Shown here: piece by piece, positions 31,927-42,668 of the stretch
Position numbering within the stretch: position 1 is the first letter of the stretch
How the letters are laid out: each line of letters begins with the position of its first letter
From: Eutypa lata
Taxonomy: Eukaryota; Ascomycota; Sordariomycetes; Xylariales; Diatrypaceae
Reading direction: 5' to 3'
DNA: 64,000 nt
NCBI GenBank assembly: GCA_022661535.1
Contig: JAKULF010000009.1
Span: 1,674,001 to 1,738,000, forward strand
Notes under the pieces: generated by a model
The model's input: only the letters and a program-made list of their open reading frames with translations
Databases searched by the model: none
Told to the model about the DNA's origin: nothing
Position numbers and translations under genes: made by a program

Positions 31927-33706
31927 GGTGACGTCTCGGGGCGATAATATTGAAGGCCTGGGGGAAGAGTAGACTCAGGTCGTGCCTACTGGCTACATAG
32001 CGGCCCGGCCTGGCGCCGTAAGATGTGTGTATATGTTGATAATTGTACTGGCTAGACAACCAAAGAAATCAGCAAGCGCGCATTTGTACTTTTTTTTTCG
32101 CAGTAGTCACAGATAACTAGGAGAGCAGTGCGAATGAAACTATTGCAGGAATGATGGAACCAAGTTCTGGATGGATAAATGGAGGGTTAACAGCTGGTAC
32201 CTACGTAACCTCATAGCGATCGGTTAGAATAAGTAACTACTGCGATGTGAGCACCATGCAGCGAAGTAGTTCTAGGCAGAGAGAGAGAGAGAGAGAGACA
32301 GACAGAGGCTGCGATTGGGAAGGGTTGTATTACCTAATGCGAAGAATGTTGATCAAAACTGATGATCTTCCTGTTAACCACTTTTCTATCGTATACCACA
32401 TCACATCACGGCGCTTGTGCTAAGAAGTATGTAAGATGCCCCGTCGCAGACGCGCATACAACCGTTAACGGCCAAAACGGCCTACCTAAATACTTACTCA
32501 CTAATATAGGTGGGGTAGGACCAGGACAGGGGCGGGCGAGTTCCCAACGGTCCGCGGGTAGGTTCGGCGCTCGCTATCGCTTCCTATTGGTTACCGAGTC
32601 TCTGGGCCCAGTGAGGTCACCCATCATCGTGCATCCACCAACCAGCCCTGTTGTTCCTACATACTGAACTCGGTTGTTGTCGTCTTTTCGGTGATAATTA
32701 CCTGTCTTGTATGTGCATACGGATATGAACAGCGCACTAGTTAGGTATTTGAATCCTTCGATCCATACCTACCTACAGACACCAAACCTAACTGGAGGTA
32801 GATGCAAGTTGGCGGTGGATGGGTGGTATGGCATGTTGATAAAGTTGCGTGTGTGTGACCGTCGGGATTTCGGTGTTGGGGGTGAGCTGAGGGGGTTGCT
32901 GGTTGGTATTAATAATCAGGCAGCTGGGTCTGAACTTCGAGTTGTACCTAGGTAAGGCTGAAGACCTACATGATCGTACGAGCTACCTACCACATGTCGT
33001 AGGAATGCCATGTTAGCCTCATCTCCGTCCCTAGATCCTTCCAAGGCCCGTGTAGTAGAATAGAAGTATGAGTGTGGGCATCTGCACCTGTGCCGTTTCT
33101 ACTTTTCAGGGCATGTGATGTGATGTGAAAACGCTAAATCCTACGCGTTGGTGATATATGTTTCGTTCCTAGGAGCCTCGTTATTTTATGCTTACGAGTC
33201 TATCATCGTTTCTGCGCCTAGATGGAGACTAGCTAACGCAACCAGAATATCGTGTTATTATGCTGCTTTCGGAACGCTCATCTCGAGCAGGCGATCTAGG
33301 AAACAAGACATAGTTAATTTCCAATTTTCGTTGATTTTATGTTACCCGCACTTGATATGGTCCTAAATAGGACGACCAGAATATCTTCAGACCTGTTCTA
33401 TGGCAACGTTTCATATCACCAGGCTGTGCCGTTGAAGCCTTATGCGGCAATGCACCATGTGACACAAAGCTGAATTTACGAGGTAGTATACGAGATGGTG
33501 TGGTTAGGCTCCAGGTCCGCTATTGGTTCAAGTTAGACGAATAGAACAGATAAATCGGCGTTAGCTCCGTAGATATACGCATATCATGACGGCGAAGTAT
33601 TATGGAGGGTAATATTTTGCGACATACTACGATAATAACCAACACCTCTCCAAATCCAGCGATATCTTGACCCATTAACGAGGCGGATAGCAGCTATCAG
33701 GCAGTG
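31927..33706. other. Intergenic with a dinucleotide microsatellite
   Basis: 1.8 kb with no supported gene. An (AG)n run occupies 32278-32298. One TACCTAGGTA palindrome is at 32945. Several open frames here lack any coding character. Confidence 0.45.
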
Positions 33707-33714
33707 TATATAAA
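33707..33714 (+). promoter_or_regulatory. TATA box of repeat-peptide gene
   Basis: TATATAAA is 168 bp before the ATG at 33882, followed by a CA/CT-rich leader typical of strongly expressed fungal genes. Confidence 0.45.
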
Positions 33715-33881
33715 CCACTAGTGAACACCCAGCTCCGACGGTCCTCCCATCTCGTACAACAAAACACCGTCCACTCTCAAAACCATCAACCATAAGACTT
33801 CAACTTGCCCAAACTTGCATACCCTCTCGCAGCTCTCAGACCATCTACAGCTATATCTACATCCATCATCCACCACCAAAA

Positions 33882-34154
33882 ATGCAGATCAAACTGTTCC
33901 TCCCACTCATGGCGCTCGCCTACGCCCCCGCTCTCATCCTCGCCCTCCCAACTAAGGTCGGGTACGGGGGGACTATGGAGAGAGCCAGAGGCGAAAGTAT
34001 TGATACCACGGCAGGGACTGATGGTAGAAGCGGGTATAACAAGGAAAGAGGTGATGCTACGGCGGACACTGATGGCAGGGGTGGGTATAACAAGGTCAGA
34101 GGAGAAATTGATGCTGTCATAGAAGGTACCGATAGCAGGGGCGGGTATAACTGA
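33882..34154 (+). CDS. Secreted repeat-peptide precursor (candidate RiPP or Kex-type repeat protein)
   Basis: Single exon, 90 residues. Residues 1-21 form a strong signal peptide ending ALIL-ALP. Almost all the rest is an imperfect repeat: TDGRSGYNK (46-54), TDGRGGYNK (63-71) and TDSRGGYN (83-90, the very C-terminus), with an older degenerate unit GYGGTMERARGE at 27-38. Between the GYN blocks lie x-RG-(D/E) acidic spacers. The DNA shows the same tandem units (about 51-60 bp), so the repeat arose by duplication. No cysteine is present. This layout, signal peptide plus tandem short cores flanked by basic residues, resembles fungal peptide precursors such as the dikaritin type, but dibasic KR sites are missing and cleavage would have to be monobasic. 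No modifying enzyme of the DUF3328 type is seen nearby. It could instead be a structural wall or effector protein. Confidence 0.65.
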   Translation: MQIKLFLPLMALAYAPALILALPTKVGYGGTMERARGESIDTTAGTDGRSGYNKERGDATADTDGRGGYNKVRGEIDAVIEGTDSRGGYN

Positions 34155-36335
34155 GGAGGGGCATGGAGATTATACCTTATTATGGCCTTGAATGACACAT
34201 TGCCGTGTTCTCTAACCATTAACTGCTCAGGGAGCTTTGGCTTCATTACTTGCTTTTGCTTACAGTAAACGACGTGATTTGGTTGGTTGTTTATTAATAT
34301 GATCGACATATACTTCTTCGTCAAGGCGTTTATGTCAACAGATTACTCTAGTCATCAAGGAAAGGCAGTGGTAGTAAATCTAATCGATCGATACTATTTG
34401 ACTATTTTAACCGAGTTCACGACAGATTACATCCGTACTATTAATAAACCACAATTAGCGTTGAGATAAATATAGAATAGGTTTTGAGAGATGGGCTCAT
34501 ATACCCCTCCTACAATTTGATGTCTCTAGACCTCGGTCTCGATGTTTCTTAGATTGATCAGGGCACAGGTTGTTGCCACATTAAATTATACCCTTCGATA
34601 TTTACAATTAATAGTTGTTGTAGATTCTTCTGCATTAAATGTTATTAACCATTCATTGTCCCGATTGATAAATGTTCCACTGGTGAGGTCACAGAGACAA
34701 AGCCCCACGGCGGTCGAGGCTATCCACACGCGGCACTTGGCTGTTCTACTCCTAATGTTACAGTCCCTTGACTAAGTCGGTGACGGGCAAGTGCACCAAC
34801 TCCCACCGAGCCTTGACGGTGCGATTGACTACTGCATTGCTAAATAACTAAACTCTGAGTCTAAACATCTTCCGGAGTACATGTAAAAGGAGGTGTAGAT
34901 ATACGACGGTCTCTATGAAGTGCATCATTTCAGGCCCTATCTGCTATGGGCGGTCTCTTCCATTCTCGGTTCAGACACCCGACTATGTTCGTCCTTGTTT
35001 ATGTTAACTAATTAACTAAACCTAATGGTTGAATACGGGATATGAAGTATCATTCTACAGTGACTATTTTATTTTATTTTTATTTCTTATTAGCTAGGTT
35101 AAAGTGCATGCTAGTCCTCGAGGTGGAAATAAACACTTCAATTCAGGCAGATCTGGCATCTGCACAGTGACATCCAGTGCTGCCAATTAGCCACGGGTGC
35201 ATTGAACGATAGAGAGTGTACATCTTCGCAAATCGGCTGTAAATATGGGCAGTATACATGGAATAGATCCATATCCAAATACATCAATAGAGTAAATACT
35301 CTACTTAGATGCCTACAAGCATACAATGAAGAGCACATAGCGCGTGTGTCTATGTGAGGTATTTAAAATTCAAATGATACTATCAACAGATAAGATAACA
35401 TAGTGGTTGTTTAAGTGATGGTTGCTATGTAGTATGGATGTCTTGGGGATTAGGTGGATGCCTCAGGACTTTAAGGCTTCATATTGTATGCACATGGACA
35501 TTGTACAGCCACTTGCAGCTTAGACTCTGACATAGTGACAGAGAACATAATAGACATCACAGATAAATTGGTCAATACACCATAATTTCACTGCAAAATT
35601 TGACAAATACGTAAATATATATTTAGATTTAATTAATATCATGTTGTTTGGTAGTCATTGGTTTATTTAATAACTAAAATACGTAAAGTTATGGTTATGT
35701 CCATTCTGAGATCTTTCGAAATGCCAGTATTATACACAGGGAATGATTACATACCTAGGTATTTCCAACATATCTGCATTGGAATACAAGAGTTCAGGTG
35801 CAGGAGGGTCTAACTTGTATGGGATCAAGTACCTAGGTCAATGTGAAATATGGGGAAGTTCTCATGGTAACATTCCGAATCAAGGCCTTGCAGTATGAAA
35901 AAACATAGTATCAGTATGCAAGTACATGTTCACCCTCTGCTTGGAGATGCTGCACCCAATGACAATGTTAGTCTGCAAAGCCTAGCTAAACCAGGATCAA
36001 ACATGAACTTGGTACAATATGCTGGGGGTGGTTGATCTGACCAATAGAAAAATTCAACCGGGGAGGTAGGTACGTATCATTAATGTTGAACCAATGAAAA
36101 AAATGCTCCCAGAGATACATAGTTAAGGTTGCAAATGTGATGGGCCAATGAGAAAAATCCGCACACCCTGTAGGTACCATATGTCGCTATGTCGTTGCCT
36201 TAAGGTGCGGCTCTGCTATAAGGCGGACAATGGGTACTTGGGGGAGCCAATCGGCTTTTTTCCATGACCATAAACGCATTGAATAGGACTAGTGCGATCT
36301 GGCTGATCTGGCTGATTGTGGGCAGCACATTGCCC
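34155..36335. other. Long gene-poor stretch
   Basis: 2.2 kb without a supported gene. It is moderately AT-rich with a TTTTATTTTATTTTTATTTC tract at 35068-35087 and two TACCTAGGT palindromes (35752, 35830). Confidence 0.45.
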
Positions 36336-37802
36336 TATTTATACCTTCCTCCCCTCCTCCCATTCCTCCCAAACTTTTCTTCCAACATCTTCATCTTCCA
36401 CATTGGACACACACATTCCAGTCCTTCTTCCAACTCATCTACACTGGTCATCATCCAGCTATCTACTCATCAACATCATCTTCTACTACCTTGATATTTC
36501 TATCATCTTTTTCTTCATCAATGATCACAATGGACTACCACTTCCTACCTAGTGTTTATGGCTACCAACAAGCATCATTTCTACCTTGATCCTTCACTTC
36601 CTGTTTACCTCTCTTTCTAGACTTGACAGGACTGCCATGCATCATCCACATACCATCTTCTTCTGGCTTGCACAATAATGTTCCAACCAGCACCAGCAGA
36701 CAGGTAAGCATATTCCACACAACATTTACACCCGATACTTTTCTGTCTACTACAGATAGTGAAGTTCCCAACTCATTCCCCTCACTAGTGAACATGCCAA
36801 AACAAACAACAAAACAAAGTAGCTCTGGGTAACGATAGGCACCAATTCATTTGGTTGCCATAGTAAGTGCACTCTCCCCACTACAATACTAACTAGTTAC
36901 AATTGAGCAGCAACACCCGTTGCAATCCTCTAACATTTCTCATCCTCAGCCATGGCTCAAGGAATACATCTTTCTATTCCATCCCATCCTATCTCTCATC
37001 TTGTCATTGCAACAGCACCCACCCCTTCATAGCAGTAGCTTCTCCTTCCCTCTTTCCTAGTACAGACAGGTGTAGGCTACTCTTTAGTTGGTACAGTTTG
37101 CAAGCTTGCATTATGCAGAACTCCAGCGTCTTCATGACAGCAAATGGCTCTTCTGCGCAGCGACTCCTCTCTCTACTTATCAGTCAAGCGTGCTTCGGCA
37201 CTGCATTTTGCATAGTAGTGGTGGTTTAATGCATTCATGGAAAACTATCGGTGACTACACCTTGGAACGGTATTAACAGGGTTTGGGGTTGTCTACCTGT
37301 TGTGGAGGTGGTCGGGCTTGCTCGAGCATTTCAAGTTTGATTTTATGGTGGCATCGCCCAAGACAACTACAAGGTTTGTTTCTTCCCATGTTTCCATCCT
37401 TACTTTCCACTAACCCTTCACCCATCAGTCTGCCTCTCTGCCTCGACCAAAACAATACCGACCGCTCCTGCAAGAACGAAGCTCACACATTGAGTGGTCT
37501 TTACTCTGTAAGTCTTTTGCTTGAATTATTCTGTCCAATATTTACCCACTCCTTACTAATATTTCTTATTGCCAGGCTTCATCATGCATAGTCTACTTAG
37601 GCATACCGACACCTCGATCCAAACCATACAAACAAACAAACACATATTTACCTTCACGGGTATCTCGAAAGGCAAACCGAGAAGTTGCCAAGAGGTTGAG
37701 CAGATTTTGAAATCCACCGAGAGGCTTCACAAGGCAAGAGAGGAACGATACACGGGCATAAGCAAAGTTGGGGTTTGTTTGAGGAGGAGGCACTGGAGCT
37801 AG
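36336..37802 (+). other. Putative spliced transcription unit, coding status uncertain
   Basis: TATTTATA at 36336-36343 is followed by a 200-bp CT-rich tract like a fungal 5' leader. Four good introns follow: 36704-36755 (GTAAGC...CTACAG), 36863-36910 (GTAAGT, TACTAAC at 36887-36893, GCAG), 37374-37428 (GTTTGT, CACTAAC, ATCAG) and 37508-37575 (GTAAGT, TTACTAAT, CCAG). The early exons hold only frames of up to about 40 codons (a 36-codon frame near 37112 is one), so that part looks non-coding or full of upstream ORFs. The last two exons read openly in two frames after splicing; one gives about 110 codons ending CLRRRHWS at 37802 but has no good ATG. It could be a long non-coding RNA, a long regulatory leader with a short ORF, or a decayed gene. 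Confidence 0.45.
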
Positions 37803-38502
37803 GAAATCGTGCTGGAGGAGGATATCGGAGATTTGTTACCTAGGTACTGCTTGGATATGCAGATACTTGGATGGGTTGGAGTTTTAGGGGATATCACTAG
37901 GGAATAGCAAAAGGTCTACTGGCCTAGCATTTCACTACATACACACATACACACACACTATTAAGCACAAATCAATACAAGCTACATTTACTACTATCCT
38001 GATTAGATATGAAGTTCCTGCCAAAATAATTGATACTTTTCTAATACCTTATCTGTATGTATCACTACTAAAACTATTGTCCCACTGTAAAGCACCCCAG
38101 GTCATATAGGAAGTACTTGCATAACCAGACTAGGTTACCAATTGACACGTCTTTAGAATGTATTAACTATGAAGATTATTATTTCTCGATTTAGCAATGG
38201 CATTTAGGACGTTAGCATGCTCTTTGTGATAAGGACGCTAACTTACCCGCAAACAAATGCAACTCTTTGTTATAGTTCGCTTTGTTGAAACGAGAAGAAA
38301 AAAGAAATAAAGGATTTAACTAACGAGATATTGACTGGTTGCGGTATACGTAGATTGGGCAAAGTGAAACTCGCTATTATATAACGCTGCTTGGAAGTAG
38401 CGGACGACCCAGTCCAAATAATATCCCCACGGGAATCTTTTTCTAAATTCATACACTTGTTACTCACCTGGGCAGTAGCATTTTCGCACATTTGAAAACA
38501 CA
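37803..38502. other. Intergenic with a partial TIR element end
   Basis: AGTTCCTGCCAAAATAAT at 38013 matches the left terminus of the TIR family, but no matching right end was found. A TATATAAC near 38376 may serve the gene at 38503. Confidence 0.4.
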
Positions 38503-39876
38503 ATGGCTTTAGTTGGAGCGGCAGGCTTCGGATGGACGTGCCCATACCCCTTTGTAGGTACTCACGGTGCATGGGGATTACCTAGGTTTGACGATGCAAC
38601 CGCCGACAAGATTACAGATGCCATGGAGAGGTTAATAATAGGCGAAAAGATACCGCAGACCTCGTATCTGCACTTGTGCCTGAATGCCTACAACTGCAGA
38701 AACAATGTGCGGGTGCTCAATGGCGTGTGGGCATATATACATCCTGTCAGAAAGGTCCTACCAGCCGGGAACAGACCGACTCCTATCTGGATCGGGAAAC
38801 CTCGCACTATGCAGTCGGACCGAGCCGAGGCCGACTTGACAACCCCTTGGGTTCCAATGGTAATTCCGCCGATTGCACCGGGTGTTTTCGCTCCCTTCAA
38901 TCCGCCGGCAATCCGCACATTGCCCAATGAACCCCGTTACCGCTTGGCTATCTTCCCACATCAGCATATTGTTAGCACAACTCAGTCAGTCTTCTCGATG
39001 ACTGTCTGGGACCGCCAGGTGCGTCACAACCCAGTCACTAACATTGTCGTACGGATGAAACTGACTACTCACACAGGCAAATACGTTGATGTGGCTAGAC
39101 ACAGGTGTGGAGGGTCGAGCTAGCAGGAAAGCGGACATCCTCCATTATTGGAATCAGATCGCTGCCCCCGATTGTAAGAAACTCTCATAGCCCATTTAGC
39201 GTGTTTTCAGGAGCACATTTCTTTATCAAAAAGAGTCAATGGCCGCTCTTAGACCATAACTTAAAGCTCCCGGACCATTGATCGAGTGTCTAGCAAGATA
39301 AATGGCTAACTCTGAATTTTACAGTCCAGTTGCCACCTTTGGACACTACTACAACTGATAACATTTTCCCTCATACCGACATATTCGACAGGGTACGCAC
39401 GGACTATAACCCAAATCATACCCTGTATCAGATCCTGGCCTGGTGTATCTGGTATATGGATAATGTAGATATCCCAGTAAGTATACTCTTGCGCAAAACT
39501 GCGGACTTTCCACCACGTCTATCCATCTATCAATCCGTACCTCTCTTCACTCCGACATGTACATAAGAAAAAACTAACCAGCACCTAGGTGATTGGACCT
39601 CCACCTTTCGATAATGTAGAAATGCAGTCCGGCATGGCCCATCCGTACATCCCGAGGCTGCTCGCTCACTTGTTCAGGATGATGCAGTGTGACCGCTTCG
39701 GCCTGCCGGGTGACTACGAGACTTTGGCCACAGTAGAAGCGCGTTTCCGTATTGCAAACGTGGGCAAACGAAAGTTCCTCCAAAGGCAGCTCCAGGAGTC
39801 CTTTACTGAGCACACTGCATGGTATCCCATGGAGTTCCAGATAGACCCGCTATTTGCCACCACCATCGCCGCATAA
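38503..39876 (+). CDS. Unknown protein, four exons
   Basis: Exons 38503-39018, 39077-39173, 39325-39476 and 39589-39876 give exactly 350 residues. All junctions have good signals (GTGCGT...CACAG with CACTAAC, GTAAGA...TTACAG with GCTAAC, GTAAGT...CCTAG with ACTAAC). I do not recognise the family. Residues 150-190 (RYRLAIFPHQH, then SMTVWDRQANTLMWLDTG) recall the His/Asp strand pair of Ulp1-like cysteine proteases, where a chain ending in W(V/T)L is followed by a turn and a YDS/LDTG strand. The expected Q...DCG segment is replaced by VEMQSGMAHPYIPRLL, without cysteine, so an active protease is unlikely. No signal peptide or membrane helix. The three introns in phase 0, 1 and 0 and an uninterrupted frame indicate a live gene. 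Confidence 0.65.
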
Positions 39877-40377
39877 AAGGAGATGAGCGGATATGGGAGA
39901 TTGGAGATTAATACGCTGAAATCTTGTCGACTTCATGTTTTGAGACTTCGCGACAGGTATCAAATTAATTGGGGAAGAGGTGTAGATTTTTTAAGTATTT
40001 TAGAGTAAACAACGTGTTTCAAGATTTATAAGTTCAGAGAATTAAATTTCTACGTGACAAATTGTGCCCACAAACGAACAGCTAAACATTGCTACTGGCA
40101 GACCTTTTACTCCATAGGTTTATTAGTTTTGCCTAGATTCTCTACAAGCACCCGGCACCCCAGTCAACTTCTCGGATCCAACTTCTTAAGGAGGGAAGAA
40201 AAATGCATTAATTATACTTACGTGGTTAAGTAAAGAAAGGCTTATAGTTTCCATTCTAGATTATTCCGTGTGTGTTAATTGAACCACAGTACTTCGTAAA
40301 TTTCTTGTAGATATTGTCTTAACTTGGCTGTCTCATTATCGAAGTATCTAACCACTCCTTCAATGGACTTTCAATTT
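39877..40377. other. Convergent intergenic region
   Basis: 500 bp between two gene tails. Nothing recognised. Confidence 0.4.
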
Positions 40378-41800
40378 TCAAGGGGAGTTTTCTTCTACCA
40401 AACATGCCCATTCACTATCTTTCTCTCCATACACAATCTGTCTCATCCATTCTCTGAGCATTAAGCCATATGGAGCGTGGATTGTTCCGTTATCGTCCAG
40501 CGACCCGATCTCCAGATCTAGGTTACCATGCCGTATTACCCGCACTGGGGCAATGAAGAACTGCGATTAAACCATAACCATAACCATTAGTTTTGCCTTT
40601 TGCATAGATGTACTTGGGTGGCATTTTTGTTTTACTTCTACTTACCGCTGTACCCGTAACAAAAGCCTCCATCAATCTACCGTCTTTCGACGCCTCCGTG
40701 AGCTCTACTATCGTGAGTTGCCGTTCTGCCACATCGACGGGTTCGGGACCTCCGTCAAGATGGCTATCACCCTGCATCCGTTCCCTAGCTAGCTCAAGCA
40801 CGCTTCGACGGGTGACTCCGTCGAGAATGATGTCTCCAAGAGGGGGCGTAACTAGTTCCGGTTTCCCCGTTTCTTTGTTCCGAACAACGACAAAGAAATT
40901 GCTGGCTCCGGCTTCGGTGACGTACTCTTCCGGACCAAAGAGCCAGAGGATCTGGATGAAACCCTGCTTGTTCGCCTGCTCTTGAGCTTCTAGCGTTGGT
41001 GCGTAGTTTGCACCCAGCTACTTCGTAGGAATGATCAGTATCGAGTTAGGCTTAGCTTAGCTTAACCCCCAGGTTTCACATCTCGAAAGTCCTTCACTCG
41101 ATACTCTCTCTGAGTGTAAGGTAGTAATCAATTGATTAAATACTCACCTTGGCATTGCCAAACCCACCCGGCCAAGCCCTCACTTGCCCCGGACTGCTAC
41201 ACAGCAGCTTCAGGCCGGGCCCCGCCTGCCCGAACTGCGGGAACAGCACGGCGATGACGAAGAGCAGCGCCTCGGCCGGCTTGCTGACCCCCAGCGCGGC
41301 GGTCGTGCCGATCAGCGACGGCCGCACGTACAGGAACGTCCCCCGGTCGGGGAGCCAGCGCGGACCGTCGACCGCCAGAAACGCGACGATTAGCTTCTCC
41401 AGCTCCTCCGGGTCGAAGTCGGGCAGGCCGCCCCGGAGCGCGGACGAGCGGAGGCGCGAGCAGTTGCGCGCTGGTCGGAGTAATCGGAGGCGGTGGTCGT
41501 TGCCTCGGTGGGCTTTTAGACCCTCCTGGATAGGTATCACTTGGGTATTAGCCACGTACCAGATGCTTTAATGCACTTCAAGTGCGACGAGGTGTCGTGG
41601 AGTTCTAGGTGCGTAGGTGCGTAGGTAGTTAGGTAGGTACACGCGAAACATTCGGTACCGTAATGCAGGACGCTCGATGTCGGTGGCAGGCTGAAGTTCT
41701 CGTACGGCCTTATCTCCGGCGTGGCCCACCCTGTGGTGTTGTTCCAGCGGACTGTCAGCATGTGGCTCGTAGTGCAACTCTGTGTGCCGGATGGGGTCAT
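40378..41800 (-). CDS. Branched-chain amino-acid aminotransferase (class IV PLP)
   Basis: Exons 41800-41645, 41525-41148, 41017-40646 and 40560-40378 give 362 residues from the ATG at 41800. Family blocks are in order: SHMLTVRWNNTTGWATPEI, SVLHYGTECF joined to EGLKAHRG, AVDGPRWLPDRGTFLYVRP, AWPGGFGNAKLGANYAPTLE (PLP lysine in GNAK), FGPEEYVTEAGASNFFVV, ILDGVTRRSVLELARER and FFIAPVRVIRHG. The enzyme interconverts Val/Leu/Ile with their 2-oxo acids. Homologs start earlier. Upstream DNA still encodes MAPSAISANPELAL (ATG at 41947) and then LDASLLTTTL in another frame before the frame returns, so the N-terminus carries two compensating frameshifts or the ATG at 41800 is used. Intron 1 needs a GC donor (GCGTGT). 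It faces the OPT gene across a shared promoter. Confidence 0.8.
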
Positions 41801-41947
41801 CGGCTGCGGGTACGGGCCTCTCCTTTTCGAGGGCCAGTAGGGTAGTAGTGAGAAGTGAAGCATCTAACGGAGCTAGTGTGGGCTTCAACGAAGACTTCAC
41901 CTCGTCAACGCGAGCTCCGGATTCGCGGAGATAGCAGATGGCGCCAT

Positions 41948-42668
41948 GGCATAGGCTTGTGGGATACTGGTCAATTCTATCCAGATTATCTAGCCGATGT
42001 CGTACATGTCTTATCATTTTGAGATAATTGTGCAATGCAATATATATGTGATATGCTTTTAGTGTTCTCAGCATATTGGAGGCATAACTAAAATAGTAGT
42101 CTAGTTTCTTAGTTCCCGGCTTCTGAATGCTTGAGCACCTTACTGGACTGGGCAATCCAGAACGACTTGCAATAGGCAGCTGAATGAGCTACTTAACAAT
42201 CCCACTTCCCGTGCATACGGACCCAAGCGATCTATTGCCGTCGAGACTCTGCCTGCATATCGTAATCTTCACCCATTAATTGTTCTACATCGAATATCTT
42301 CGGCTGATTGGGGTTTTACTACAGTATCTTCCGAGTCCGTCCTACACAGGTAACTAGAGTTAATTCTCCACAGAAGAGATAACTAAGGACAACTGACAGC
42401 CAGCCGATAAAAGACATGGATCCCGAAAGAGGCAATATTGTACGGCTTATCGCGTGTGTGCCGCCACCAACACCAAATCCCATCGCGGTCGCGGGTCGCG
42501 GGTCGGGAGCTTTGGGGCGTTCACTTAAGTAAAAGCCATGACACATACCTAGGTAAGATCCTTTTCGGTTCGGGACCATCGCCAGGTTGGCTAGTAAGTA
42601 GTTAAAACTTCCGGAAGCAATTGAAACACAAAGGCGCCGCACAGGACATCCGTGATTTGAGCCCCACA
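41948..42668. promoter_or_regulatory. Divergent promoter of aminotransferase and peptide transporter
   Basis: A 720-bp intergenic region. CGG triplets at 42486, 42492, 42499 and 42504 lie in a short (TCGCGGG) tandem repeat, a candidate Zn2Cys6 target. One TACCTAGGTA palindrome is at 42546. Confidence 0.35.
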
